From NCBI GenBank assembly GCA_036346405.1, contig CM070562.1, forward strand, positions 108,328,999 to 108,392,998: a stretch of DNA of 64,000 bases, read 5' to 3'. Source of the stretch: Phyllostachys edulis (taxonomy: Eukaryota; Streptophyta; Magnoliopsida; Poales; Poaceae). Both the position numbers and the translations under genes were made by a program. How positions within the stretch are numbered: position 1 is the stretch's first letter; the number at the start of each line of letters is the position of its first letter. The notes below the pieces were generated by a model. The model worked only from the letters and a program-made list of their open reading frames with translations. It searched no databases and was not told where the DNA came from. Below, piece after piece: positions 33,401 to 48,400 of this stretch.

Positions 33401-36400
33401 CAACAGGTCATAACAACGATAACCCTTATGCTCAAGATCGTAGCTAAGAAAAACACACTCAATCGACCGTGAAAGCGATCGGCTTAGTGCCACGAGGTGG
33501 AAGAAGGGCCAAAGCAGACCTGCCCAAAATCGCGAAGATGATCAGACTCTGGAGCTCGACCAAAGAGACGCCAGCAGAGTAGAACCACGAAGAAGCGATA
33601 GAAGGTCAGAGGTTGATCGAAAAGCGGAGAGAAACATCCTCGGCCGAAGTGAAGGGAACAGAGGAGGCAAGCATGAGGCGCGGCGGTCTCAAGCAAGTGA
33701 CGATGTTTACGCCAGAGACACCATTACGGCGTGGGCATCGAGACAAGAGTCTTGAGGAAGAGTGCCTGTTCACGAGAAAGCGACGCATAAGCGGCGAGAG
33801 ATACTACCAGCAGAGTCGACGAAAACACGAATGATGAATCAAACCGAGTCACGAACCATGGTGGCGAACATCGATAAATAGAAAGAACATGGTCAGCTCG
33901 GGACATGAAGTAGATCCAAGTATAACGAGAATAATCATCAATAAAGATAACATAATAGCGATGACCCTTTCAAACGAAGGAGCGGACCCCAAACATCGAG
34001 TGAACAAGATCAAAAGGACAAGTAGAAATAGAATCACTAGTGGGATAGAGGAGCCGCAGCTGCTTGCCAAGCTTGCAACCCATACAATGTAAAGAGGTGT
34101 CCCCAGAAACAGACCCAAGAACACCACGACCGACTAAAGATGATAGACGCGAGCCATAGAGATGACCAAGACGATGGTGCCACTGAGCAAAAGATGTAGT
34201 GGAGGACGCAAAGAAGAGCAGAGGTAGTGGTAGTGGCCGATCGGTCAGTGGAGACAATGAAGGAAGATGAAGCGGTCGAGCTCCCAAAGACGCTGCGAAT
34301 CACGGCCGAGGGCGATACCAAGCAGAGTCCCGTCTGGCGATCTGAACACAACAAGAGTCGACTCAAGAACAATCTGACGGTCGTGATCGGTGATCGACCA
34401 AATAGACATAAGCCGTGCATAGTAAGTGAGGAACATGAGAGGCTGCAGAACATGAAAAGAAGAAGTGAAAAGGGTGTCTCGGCTACATGAAGGAAGGAGG
34501 TATCATCTGCAATCGAATAATTGGAAGAAAAATCGATGGACCGCACAAAAGTAAGGTGGGTAGAATCTGGTGTCATGTGAAAAGAAGCACGAGTCCAAGA
34601 TCCACAGAGACAAGATACGATGAGGGAGGAGGCGGAGGCGAGGAAGACTGGCGAGAAGCAAGAGCGACGAAAGCGAACCCGAGGAGTCCGAGGATGAGCC
34701 GACACCGAGGCGCCAAGCGATGAGAAGGCTGGCGTGTGGCGTCACCAGAGGAGCCTGGCGAGAGGGCCATCCTCGAGGAGAGGAACCTCCAGAGCCCTTG
34801 GGGACGTCCGCCTGACGACTCGGTCCTCCTCCGCTTGTAACAATCTCGATACTGTGGTAAACCTTGACGCCGACAAGAGGTGCAGATGGAGACCCAGATG
34901 AAGCGAAGAACCAACGGAGGAGCTGGAGGAGGGTCACGGTCGGTCTTGAAAGCGGCAAAGGAAGCAGATCTGAAGCATAAGACAGATCAGATTCGAAGTC
35001 ATGCCACGGTGACGAGTCTCCTCAACACGCACACTCGTGAGGGCCTCCACCAAGCTCGGGCGTGGGTGGCGAGTCGAGCCGGCGCGCCAGCCTCTCGAAC
35101 TCAGCCGAGACGCAGCGTCGAGAAGTCGTAGAGCGGTGAGTCTCTGGTGGCGTGAGTCCGCACCTGATAAGGGACAGTCCGGCAGACATCCGGCCCCAGA
35201 GAGTCAAGCTGACGCCACACCTCTGACAACTTCTGGTAGAAGTCATCAACGGTGGCATCGAGCTGCTGAAGAGAATGTGCCTGGTGCACAAGTGAGAGAT
35301 ACATAGCATCACTCGTCGGCTGGTAGTGAGCTCGGAGGCGCTCCCACATGAGCCGTGGTCGGCTAGCCCGCCACATCCATAGAGATGGTCACGCATGCTA
35401 CCCACTAGGATGGCGGTAGCACGAGCCTCGACCTCCCGGCCTTCGTGGCGTGTAGCTCAGACTGGTAGAGCTCTAGCGCCTCCTCCAGTGCAGCGTTGTC
35501 AACCTCTTGAGCCGCCTCGTCCGCACCAAAGAGAGAAGCGGCGATCTTGGCAAGTGTAGGGCGAGGCGGACATGGTCGCCACGCGATGAGATGACCCCGA
35601 GACGCCGGCTATTGAGGTGGATCCTCGGTGAAATGACCCATTCTGGAAGTTCGTCCCATCAAAACGAATTGGGGAGCGGGATGGCGAAGAACCTTCTGTA
35701 GAAGCCATCGACTTCATTTTTTTTTCTCATTTGGTAAACTCACTCAGCCAATTAGAAAAGCACCGTATGCCACGGCACGGCATTTAGGTTTCCGGCGGCC
35801 GAGCGGCGGCGGCGGCACCGAGATCCGGTCTTTGGCGGCAAGCAAGAAGCACCGAGACCCGGTCTTGGGCGGCAACTAGTCGAGATCCGGCGGCGAGAGG
35901 CGACGACCGACCCGAGAGGCGGCGCCCGACCAAGACGGATCCGGCCATGGAGGCGGCGGTGCTCGACTTCAGCATGAGGTGGCGTCGTCCGACAGCGGAG
36001 GCGGCAGCGCTTCGACCTGTCAGCAGATCCGTAGCGATGGAGGGCCTTCGACAGCGGATCTAGAGGATAGAGGAGCAATGGACTGGAGGCTGAGGCAAGC
36101 GCGAAAGGAGGAAGGCGTGGGCGGCTGGCCGGCAAGGGTTCTGAGAGCGGCAAGGCCATAATGGCGGCGGCATGGTGGGGTTAAGAGGTAGGGTTTCAAA
36201 ACCCTAGCTCGATACCATGTTTGAATATAGCCACTTGTCTATTCCAAAAGGCAAAAAGCCAATATATAGTATGTACAAGTTGGAACAAATGCAAATAACA
36301 CCCTACACAATATACATATCTAACAGCACCAATTCTCATCAGTTTAAGATGGTAGAGCAGCATATTCTGATCATAACTGCAGTGGATCTTTTACCAGTTC

Positions 36401-39400
36401 AAAAGCATCAGTATACTAATAGACTTGCTAATTTGTATTTCATCGAATTTATTTTCACATGAATTTCACACCATTGAGATCTGCATCTTAGAGACCTTCA
36501 TTCCTTAAATAATGACATCCCCCGATTCATTGATTCTGCAGTGTTATCAACAATGGGACATACACAAACAATGAGTACAATGATGTTTATCTTGTGACTA
36601 CTTTAACTCCAATTCCACTCGAGGCCTTCACTCTCCAAGTGAGAATACAGTAATACTTTACATAATGGCCTTTTCATGTTTATATGCTAATTGTAGTCAA
36701 GATCAATAGTTTTGTGCATTAGAAAAAAGTTTGTACTTATGTGTTACCACCATTTTGCTTGTAAGGAAATATATCTAAGCAAGTAAGTTGCACTAACATG
36801 ACCAATGAAAGGCTTTAGGAATTGTCCAGTGTATAAGCATTTATTGCGCTTTGTCTTTGTTTCACTGCCTGTACCTTTTCTTTTAATAATTGATTGTAGA
36901 ATATTTAACTTGTAGGAAAGTGAAGTATCTGCAGTTAGGTATATGCGTCGTGATGAGTACAAGAGATGCCTTGCAAAAGAAAGTGGAGAATATGTGCCTT
37001 ATGATGTGAATGGCCAATATGGCCAACTATTTAGTGTTATTGAAGAAAGGTAAGCAGCATAATTCTTCATCCAATCATGTTTTTGTCAATTTGTGGGACT
37101 CCATTGTCTAAGGAGATAATCCTATTCGTATTGGAAGGGTTGAAATGGAATTCGAGTGTGATTGGTATGAAATTTACTATTATCAACATGCTTCTGATTA
37201 TCGAATAACCACTTAATCAGTTTGGTATCGATGACAATTAAATCAAGTCCAAGACCCCATTTGACCTCCGGGTTTAGATTTTAACATCGGGAGGCTGGAG
37301 TGGTGGATTTGGAGTATTGGGTTTGCTGGGATGCCAACCCTAGGTTCTTAAGTTGAAAATGTGATGTAATATTGTTGAACTCGTAGGGCAAGTTATTTAT
37401 CCTTATCTTCTAGAGCACTTTGAGGATTTCATCACCTAAGGATACAATGTGGAGAGGAGCTAGAAATGACACATCACTGCCACGTTACCCATGTGATAAG
37501 TTTGTTTTCTCTCTCCAATGTTTAGCACCTACTTTTCTCTCTAAGGTGGGATCCACTGCATATTAAAATAGAATAAAAAACTCTCATTCACCTTCTCTCT
37601 CTCCTTCCCCCTAATTCTCTTCACTCACTCCTGCTTTGGAGCCGAGCCTTGTACATGATCTGACTCCAACAATTTTTTGCTTAGCATCGTATGGTCCAAT
37701 GGTTGGTGCTGAGTCTATGGGACTCTCTCACCTCCTTAGGTCCTGCCTTTTGCAAACGTTGCACACACCCTAAAAGGCACCCCAACATTTATTGGCCTAG
37801 CCCTGCTCCAAAGAAGTCATTTGATGGGTTATCCTGTTTGGCCACTCTAACCAAGATCTAGCGCTTGGTCAAACAGGGCTTAGCACTATATGTTTTAAGC
37901 AGCATTTGCTCCCTTCTAACTAGTCACTAGACTTGGAAGTTGGAAGAATTTTTTCTCTGTCTTTCCTCTTTTGTCAATTGCCATTTTTTAGTATTTCAAT
38001 GGATCCTAATCCTTTGGCAATCCCTGTTGCACTACAATTTTGTTAAAATTATGTTGTGTCAACCTTTCATGCCATGTTTGTAGGTACAAAGACAATATCG
38101 AGTCCCGCAGTTTAACCTTACAAAAACAAATTAAACGTTACACTCCCATCCATTTGGAACCAGAGGTAAGTCTTTTTTTTTCTTCAATTATCCTGTAACT
38201 TTCGCCATTCATATCATTAGTATTTAACTATCTATATATGTGTCAGAATGATTACCCTTGTCTAGTTGGCAATCCTCAATAGTCAATACCAACGAAGCAA
38301 TATATATGACAAAAGGAAATCACACAAAAAATGCTTCATATATCCACATAACAACTAGGTATGCGTTGCCTGAGTTTATAGAACATGAGACGTCACTTTT
38401 AGCTCATGGAATGGATGTGCCACTGATGACACTATAAGGATTGGGAATTATGCTTCTTTCTATTATGTAATTGCATAAACGATTTGATTATTGTTCATTT
38501 CATTGTGGTGTTCTGTTAGTGGTGCTGTGGTTGTTGGAAGGGATGACATATTGTGTCAAACTATCAATCAGTGGATGGCATCCACCAACTCTTCCTCACC
38601 TTTTTAGGACTAATCCTTCAAGAGCTTTAGTTATTAGAATATCAGATGCTAAGTACACTATCCATTTCATCATAAAATTGTAAATTATCTGTGATAATGT
38701 ATAGTATACAAGGACTTAAATTTCAAATATAGTTTCTTAAGCACATTAACATACTCTCATGCAGTAGTATTTCTCCAGTTCATGCAATACATAATGCCAC
38801 TGATATATAGAGCATAGGAAATTTTCTTGCTTAAAATAAAATTACATTTCGATCCCCATGCATCAAGATCATACTATTTAGTTTGAATAGCAGGAAGGAT
38901 GATTCATCACTTCCCAGTATTATATAACACAACATGCTTTTCTTGTGGGATGCTTGACTTTTTGACCTTTTGTTTTTGCAGCTGAGTAGTCTATCCGAAG
39001 GTGACAAGGAAGCCTTGGGATATATTCTTAAAGCATCAATAGTTATTGATGACATATTTTATGAGCAGGTAACTTCTTTCACCAAATCTTTTTCAGATAC
39101 TATTTATATTTCTTATTGGTTGGATACTTGGATGCGTCATGTGCAATTAGTTAGGATAGCTTATCTTTTCGATAATCATTATTTTTGTATTGCATAGTTC
39201 TTAAATAATCATTGTTTAAGTTTAATTCTGCAACTTCTTACTGCTTTATTTCTCAATTAGATCTGGAATAGCAACCGAATGCTGAGAGACTGGCTGAAAG
39301 CACGTGCTGACTCCTCTTCCTTTGATAACTTGAAGTGGGCATATTATTCTATTAATAAGAGTCCATGGTAATATATTTTTCAATGAAAGTTTTTTCATGA

Positions 39401-42400
39401 CTCATTATTCTATTATTATTCTGATTAGTGGTATGCCATCTTGCTTAAGAGTTAAGACTCATGACTTTCTGCAGTCCATATTGAGGTATGTCTTAGTGTT
39501 GCCATATCGATGTATATATTTAAGTGTGTAATATACTAATATGAATGGGATATAGTTTGTTTCCTAAATGATTTATGTACTTCTTTACCTGACAAAATTA
39601 AACATGTGTTGTATAAAGGAATGCATACTTTCTCAATTTGGTCTGCACAGATCTGTAGTATTCCACGCACATGAATGTATCTGTTCCATGCGGCTATCAT
39701 TTAACCATTATGGACCAGTTGGTTTCACTTTCATAAAATATATGTGCTATTGTGCTTGTATTTACTTTTCTCATTCCTTCCTTTAGCTCTATAAAATCAT
39801 TTTTTTTCTTTTTGCTATATAGAATATATCCTGCGTGAGATAGGTGTATAAACTCTAATAAAAGATCTACTTTGGGAGGGCCATAGCAGGGAGCACGTTT
39901 ATCTGTGATCATTGGATGTTTGTGAGCACTAGTGCTAGTACCTTTTTGAGAGGTTGGAGCGTTGGGCTCAAAACATGTTACTATGTTTCACCTATGAGAT
40001 GAATTTTCTTATGTCTTTTGCAATGTCAACATGCAATAATGCAACTTTAAAAATCTGGCAATGAAGATATTGGATTTAAGCACATACAACATTGTTAGTA
40101 AAAGGCAGCATATGCCCACATGCTTTTTGGCTGAGTTATGATTTTATCGTCTTTGGAGATAAATGACAAGGTGCAACCTAAATTACATAATTACTCATGT
40201 TGGTCTCGTTTTCTTCCTTTTTTGAGATCAGGTTTCCTTGTTAAACATGCATATCATTCACTGCATTGGTTATTCCTCCTTAGCATGTTTGTTTCAAACC
40301 CATCTTTGTCTAATTAGATTTATGTATAACTATTATATATTTCTTAGCATCTTGATAGACTTATCATTTTGATATTTTCCATAACAGGTCCTGCCTTGAT
40401 GAAAATAAGGCTTTTCTATCGACTGCAGATTCCGCTGTGAAATTACTCACAGATGCCACCAAGCCAGTTTCAGGATGGAAGGGGATTGAGTATCGTGCAG
40501 CATTTCCTCTAGATAAGCCTCCTGGTGCAAACTTTTATCCTCCTGATATGAACAAAATGGTACAGTCACATTTAGTCACTTTTGTCCTTCTCTGCTTGCC
40601 TGTGCTTAAAATAACGAGTAGAAATTTCCTATGTGTGTATACTGCAAACTTCAGTGCACTGTCTGATTATTATAGCTGCACATTTGATGTGCACTTGATT
40701 CTGTACTGACTGAAAAGGGGCCAATTTTGCATATTCTTTGTATGGCTGTAGGAGTTTGAATTATGGAAAAGTGGACTAACTGATAAGGAACAAAAAGATG
40801 CAACTGGATTTTTTACTGTCATAAAACGACATGACGCTTTATTGCCTTCATCACTAGCACAGTCTGATGGATCAAAACAAACCAAGACTTTAGATGATCT
40901 TTTTGTTGTTCCATACTCCAAGGAGTATAAATCATCCCTTGAGAAAGCTGCTGAGCTTCTTCATAAAGCATCAGAGTGTTCTGATTCTCCAAGGTATGCT
41001 TGTAATACAACAGCTTTCACCTTTTGAAGTTCTAATCCATTTGTGTGAAGAGTTCCTTGCTTTTATCTTGCTGTAGCCTCAAGAATTTGCTCAGAACGAA
41101 GGCAAATGCTTTCCTTTCAAATGATTACTATGAATCTGACATAGCTTGGATTGAGTTGGTTAGTATTCTAATTTTCATTTTTGTTAGTTCACTCATCTCT
41201 TTAAATATAAAAATGCATTAGTGGTCTCTCACTGGTCTTTATTCTCTTGTTCTTGAGTGTTATACAGTAATTTTTGTCAGTAATTATTTTGTCTTCTACC
41301 TTGCATAATTGCATTTGAAATTTGGAATGGTGGATCCTGGCCTACTGGGTATTATTATCGGAACATGTCTATATAGTTTATGAGCCTAGGAAGGTCTCAA
41401 TCACTTACAAATATCTACAAGAAATTGTGACTGGACTAGTTAACTATAATTTAGGGAGTTACCAAACAACTAAAAATGTTTCTCTACTGAAAGGAGTACA
41501 TTTCGTGGAAATAATAAAAAAATGTAGAAAATTCTTTGTTATGTTCTTACTATTTATTCATTTGTTGAAAATTACTTGAGTGAATATAGCTATTTTTTGT
41601 TTCCGAAAAATCTGTTATACTTGTCATATTTACGGTAATGTTTGGTTTCTATTAATCAATATTTGCTAATATTACCTCTACTATATTTGGCGTTCATGCT
41701 TTGTTTCCAGGACTCCAACTTAGATGTCACCATTGGCCCATATGAGACATATGAAGATGGCCTTTTTAGTTATAAGGTATTTTTTTCTAATTCATTTTTT
41801 TAAAGATCTATAGGGTTTTTTCTTCTTCTCAGGATCCTTGTCCCACCTGTTCTTGGTATCTCTTTGTTTGTTGGTCAAGTCAAGCATTGAAGGTGCACCA
41901 AACACCACATGATTTTTTTTATTACTCTTTTGGGTTACCTTTTTAGCAATTTAAGTAATGCTTGCTCTTCATTAATGTACTGCAAGCCTGCAATATAGTT
42001 AGTAATGGGCTAATTGTCAAATGTGATTTCTGTGTATCTTCTAATTGTCAAATGTGATTTCTGTGTATCTTCTATGCGTTATGATTGTATGTTCTTACAT
42101 TAGTTATGCTATAGTCATTTTCTCTTTCATACCTCATGTTGAGGCTGCCCATATTATTTGGCTTAAATCTTAGGATTTTAATATCAGTTAGGTGTAAGCT
42201 TATCCGCACTAGGTAATTTTAGCATTTAGATTATATGGCCAGTGGTCAATTAAGGACATTTATGCAGTTCAATAAAATTCATCATTTTTTTACCAATAAT
42301 TTCTACTATTTCAAAGGCAACCTTCGAAGCATTTGTTGGGGTACGGGATGACACAGCAACTTTTCAAGTTAAACTCTTTGGTGATCAACTCCAGGTAATC

Positions 42401-45400
42401 CTGATTGATTTTTAACAAAAAATATTAAGCTTTGTTTTACATCAAATTTTATCTGAGTTCAGGATTTGGAGAACAATCTTCCACTGGACAGTATTTACAA
42501 ATCATTCCATGTATCTGCTGCTCCAATTCGCGTGATCAATCTTCTGTACAATTCTGGGGTATGTTCCTATTTTAATGTTGCTTTTGACATTCTCCCGCTT
42601 CTTGCTGCCCAGAGAGCCTAGTTCAGTCAGTGCTTGGTAATTCTTTTCTTGTGACTGTCCTGGTTTTTTTTTTGTTACTATTCTATTTGGTATGAACTAT
42701 GAACTCATTGGTACTAAAAGTTTGGATATTTGCAGACAAAAAATTAAGATTGTCTTCCCATTCTGCTTAGTGATAGAAGAAAAATTGACAAGAACCATAT
42801 GTCCTTAAATCCCTGAGAGAAGTTAGCAACTCTACTTATTTCTGTAGGATTTAATGAGAACGGATGAAACACTAGGATTTTATGAGAGGAATGCTTCTTT
42901 TTTGTTTCCTTGGCAAAAAAAAGTGTTGTTTCCATGGTCAGCCACAGTTAGTTGGATTTGCCCTTTTTTTTTACCTTGCATGTTTTCCTTACTACTGTCT
43001 TAGTGTTAGTGGTATGTTTTGCCATCCAAGTGTTTAATGCCGTAGAATGATTGAGTTATATTACCTGAATTACTTCATCTTGCCCTAGTTTTATTACTGT
43101 CTCGGTAACCATTGGCTAGACCATTCTTTTGAGATGTTTGGCCTTTCCACCATCCCTTGTGGTAGATTTACAGTTATTGTTGTGTTGACATTGATTGGAT
43201 CATGCCCAGAATTCATCAGCACTGATTGCTTGAAATGCACTGGAAGTATGTAATTTTATTGGAGTTATGGAACTATTTACTCTTGTACTCTTTTTCAATT
43301 AAATCTGGGCTTCTGGACATAATTAGTAGGCTGACGAGAGTCAAGAACTTGTAGATGTATTGCAAATGATCTGTTGTGCCAATGGTTTGATATCCTTCGC
43401 CAACAGCTTCATGATGAACTAAACTAGGACCGCTGTTACAGGATGTGAAAGGTCCACAAACTATTGCTTTCAATTTGCCAAATGATGAGCGGATTGTGAA
43501 TGAACGAGGAACTTCGATGGTTATGCTTAAGAACATTTCAGAAGCCAAGTAAGACCTTTTCCAATTCTTATATAAACATTGTAATTGACAATTTAGGTAG
43601 TTCACACTTAACAATGACAATCAAAGTAAGGGAGTTCGTGCTATGACAATTCTAGTTTTCTGTATTATTCAGGTTCAAGCATATCTTGAAGCCTATAGCC
43701 AATGCCTGCATCAGAGAGGAGCAGAAGGATTATGTTGATTTTGAGCCTTATTATACACATATTGTTTGCCATGAGTGCTGCCATGGAATTGGACCCCATT
43801 CCATCATCCTTCCAAGTGGTAAAAAGTCGACAGTTAGATTGGTATGTATGCAAATAGCAATAAAAAAAATACTTGCATGGACTTTTGTGCAATGACAATA
43901 AAAGAATGTTCCATTTTCCCTCATATGATTTCCAGTTTCTTCAACTATCTTTTAATGTAATAACACTATTCCAAATTTCTCTTGTATGGCAAATATGTAA
44001 AAGTGATCAAAATTGTAGAGATGGACATTTTGCTAGAAAAAATGTGGGTTGTAATGTTTTCATATTCAGTGACCAATGAGGCGATGACAAATAACTTTGC
44101 AATTACTTAAACCATGTGAAAACAATGCCATGCTTGTTTATCTATCTGCAGTCTTCACTCTTAAACTTGGAATACCGGTTAATTGTGTCTCTTTTGGCAG
44201 GTCTGACCCATTTTGTGCACGTTCTTACTTCAAATATATTTAACTGACTTTTTAATTGGGATGGACTCTCTTTTTCCCTCATTTGATTTTTACCTCATAT
44301 CGAGAAGAATGTGTCTGTAGGTTTATTTATGGACAATGACCACAATCATACCACCGAAGATATATATTTTAGAATGGAATGTTTGTACTTGATGGTTTTA
44401 ACCAAAAGAAAATTTCATTGTAATGCAATTCAATGTCTTTAGTTGCTACATAAAGCATTTACATTTGGTGGGGGATGCAGTTGCAGTTTTTATCTGTTTG
44501 CGTTTTTGCATGGCATCTCCTATATCTGATGCCACCAAGTTGATTCGGCATGGCTTCATCATGAATGTATAGGAACTTCAAGAATTTCATTCAGCATTGG
44601 AGGAGGCAAAAGCTGATATAGTTGGTCTATGGGCACTTAATTTTCTCATTAAGAAGGTCAGTTACTTTCATGAATTATCAGGTTATCGTGGCACGTAAGT
44701 TAGCCCAGACCAGGCATTTAAGTACTGTTATTTCTTTAATGGTTATATTGGGAATGTATAAATCAATTGGTTGTTTGCCGATATCCTTGTTTATATAATC
44801 ACTAGTACTGCTTAAAATTGGTCAGTCTCATTGAATACCTTATTTGCTTTTGTTCTTTCAGGGGTTTCTTCCTAAGAGCCTATCAAAATCCATGTATGTC
44901 TCTTTCCTGGCTGGGTGCTTCCGGTCAATCCGCTTTGGACTGGAAGAAGCTCATGGGTAAGGCTGTATCTTCCCTGCTAGCAAACTGAACTTGTAAACGA
45001 TTCACACACACACACACAAAACATGAATACTTCTCATAGTACTTTCATAGTGCACTAGTTTGGTGCGCTCACGAGGCTGCAGCAGAACAAAACAAGTACA
45101 ACAAAAAACACGAAGGTGAGTGTACTGGGGGCTCGAGAGTAGAAACGCTCTATAGGACTGACACCCTTAAGAGTAGTGAACGACCGCATATTGATGAGAT
45201 ATGCAGCCGTAGAAATAGTTTCAGCCCAGAACTGTGGTGGAAAATAAGAGGTGGAGAAAAGTGCGGACAGTCTCAATCAGATGATGGTGTTTGCGCTCAA
45301 CAACCATATTCTGAACATGGGCATCAGGACAAGAAGACTAGTAAAGCGTGCTATGCTCAGAAAGAAACTGTCTAAAAGCGTTAGAACAGTACTCGCAAGT

Positions 45401-48400
45401 AGAAGCACAACGAAAAGTACAGATAGAAGAATCAATTTGTGTACGAACCATCGTTGCAAAGATACGATAGATCGTAAGAAACTGACCACGATTAGACATA
45501 GAGAAAATCCATGTAAATGGAAATAATCATCAACAAAGATCACATAAAATTTATGCCCGCTTTTACAGATAATAGGCGCAGGTCCCCATACATTTGAATG
45601 AACTAAGTTAAAAGGATGAGAAGACAATGACTCGCTAGAATGATAAGGAAGGTGTAGCTGCTTGCCCAGCTTACAACCCTGATAAAATATGGCCGTGTCA
45701 ATAGTAACACATTCAAGAACACACTGACGAACTAATGAAAAAAGGCGAGACCCACACAAGTGACCTAGATGATGATGCCACCGCGCAAAAACTCCAAAGG
45801 TGGTGGCAGCAGTGGCAGTGGAGGTGGACGTAGAGGTAATAGGAGCAGCCGAAGTGGACAGAAGGTGGAGGCGGCCGAGGATGTAGAGACCCTAACGAGT
45901 AACGATCCCTATGGCGCCGGCAAGTCCTAAGTACCGTCCCTGCCTGTTGGTCTTGGATGAAACAAGATTGAGAGTCAAAACCAACTCTACAGCCGAGATT
46001 GGGTAAGCTGACACACCGAGATAAGCTGCATGGTAAGTTGGGGAACATGGGAAACAACTGGAACAAAAAAATCAGTGGACAAAAGAGTGCCATGATAGCT
46101 GACAGACAGAGGAGTACTGTCAGCTGTCTGAACAAAGATAGAAAAAATAGGAGGTCCTACTGAAGTGAGATGTGGAGTCCAGTGTCATGTGGAAAGAGGC
46201 ACTAGAATCCAGAACCTAAGAAGTACCTGGAGGAGACGTCTGAGCTAGACTAGCAGAACCCGGTAAGCTGTGAGAGAGCTGCTGAAGTAGAGTCTCGCAG
46301 AACTGTTAAACAGTCACATCGTTGAGAAGGTCCTGACGTGCTAGTCTATCCTTCCATCGAGGAAGGGCCTCCTTGCCCCTCTTGGATTGTCCACTCCCAT
46401 GCACCTTGTTTCGCTTTTTTCGTACCACACAACTCTGGTAGTCGTACTCAAAGTTCTTGCAATAATTGCACTGAATCCCAGTTAGTGCAAAAACAAGAGC
46501 GGAAACAGATACCTGAGGAGGGACTGTAGTAGAAGCAGAAAACGTCGGTGTAGTCGAAGAAGAAGGGGTAGCAAGCAAGCCGGAACAAACTGTGCTGCTA
46601 ACTCACGGCGAAGCTCCTCAGCACGAAGCGTCGAAAGGGCCTCGGTGACTGTCGGTCGTGGTGAGCGACTTAACAGTTGAGCCCTAACAGGCTCAAACTC
46701 TGGGTGAAGAGACAGACGAAGTCAGAAAGGCGAAGACGGTCATGATCCGCCTTCTACACCTTATGACACTCCTGGCAGAGTGGAGAAGCCAGCTCGTCCA
46801 GTTGGCGCCAGAGACTGGCCAGGGCTCTGAAGAAGTCGTCGATGGAGTCATCCTCCTGGCGAAGTGTCTCCAATTCAAGTTGAAGCGAAAAGAACCGAGC
46901 ATCGCTGCTCTGCTTTTAGCGCTCACACAAGTATTCCCAGATCTAACGAGTGAAACGCAGACCAACAATGTCTGGCTGGATGGAGTCATTGACGCTAACC
47001 ATCAGGATGACTCGAACACGGCTCTCATCAGCACACCAGCGCTTAAAAGCATCTATGGCATACTGAAAGGCCTCATCAGCAGTGTCAGCGGCGGCGGCGG
47101 CCTCTGCCTCCTTGGCGGCCTCATCGTCTGCAGGAGGTGCAGAAGTAGGTTGTCTTGGAAGAGGCTAAACTGGCGACGACGGATAAGGTCTAGCACTAGT
47201 GACATGTCCGCAGAGACGGAGACCATCGAGCGTGATCTCTACTAGTGAAGACCACAATCTGTAGTTCGTCCCATGAAGCTTTGTTCCTGATAATGGGATC
47301 GTTGCTGATGGAACAGAAGCCATCAGTAGGCAACGTGACGATCAAGGTAACGAAGTCTAACAGGTGGCGTTGGACGGCACAGCGGTTAGATCGACGTTCT
47401 GCGTTTTTTTCCCCGATTTTTTTGGTTGATATGGGCTGGCTAAAACGGTTTGCAACTAAAGGTAAAAAGGCCTGCTGGTATCACGAAGAGACGTGCACAC
47501 GCGAGGGAACTAGGGTTTCCCCTTGCTGGCGACGACGGCGACTGCAGCGGGATCGAGCACTCGGGTCATCGTGGCTTTGGGCGCGGCGGCGGCTCGGCTT
47601 CGGGAGTGACGACTCACGACGGCGGCGCGACCTCGGGTCGATGCGACTTCGGGCGCGGCGGCGGTGCGGCTTTGGGAGCGGTGACTTGCGGCGGTGTTCG
47701 AGCCGGATGGCAACTAGGCTGGCAACGACGTCGGGCGGTGGGGCAACGGGATGTACACACACACACATATACATATATATATACATACATACATACATAT
47801 ATATATGGAGTACAATGGGGATATACTATATACAGATAAAGAAATACGGATTCCTATTCTAGCATTTTGAGCTCTTGACAATAAATTAACTGCTATTATT
47901 TAAATGCAGAAAAGGGCAAGCTTTGCAATTTAACTGGTTGTATGAGAAAGGGGCATTTGTCCTGCATTCTGACGGAACGTTCTCAGTTGATTTTACAAAG
48001 GTAATTCTTAAAAAAAAAACTATTATTGTTCTGTTGTCAATCCTCATCAGAATTTGTGTTGTGAAAGGTTGAGGATGCTGTTGAGAGCCTCAGTAGAGAG
48101 ATCCTGACAATACAGGCAAAGGGCGATAAGCCTGCTGCCCAGTCTCTTCTCAAGTCCCGTGCAAGCTTGACGCAACCATTGCGTGTGGCGTTGGAGAAAA
48201 TTGAACACATGCAGGTACTCATTAAATCTTGTTGTGTTCCTTAGCAAATTCGAAGACGCAATGAAAAAGAAAATGCACATAACTCCTCGCTGAATGTTTG
48301 GTTGTGTGATGTTTTCCTCATTTATATTCATATGTTTCAGGCCATGGACTGATTTCCTTGTTTATGTTCATTTCCAGGTACCTGTTGATATCGCTCCTAT

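Larger units (their letters stand above)
31352..36325 (-). mobile_element. near-complete Ty1/copia retrotransposon in NUDX3 intron 3
   Basis: The boundaries are exact: 108-bp LTRs at 31352-31459 and 36218-36325 (TGTTTG...CTAACA) differ at one base. They are flanked by a perfect 5-bp target duplication GCACC (31347-31351 and 36326-36330). On the reverse strand the primer site TGGTATCGAGC abuts the 5-prime LTR, compatible with initiator-Met tRNA priming. A GAGGGGGG polypurine tract abuts the 3-prime LTR. Coding order on the reverse strand is gag, protease, integrase, reverse transcriptase, RNase H, the Ty1/copia order. Several frameshifts and gaps break the frames, so it is not autonomous. It lies antisense to NUDX3 and is spliced out if intron 3 is recognised. 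The very short LTRs are notable. Confidence 0.93.
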
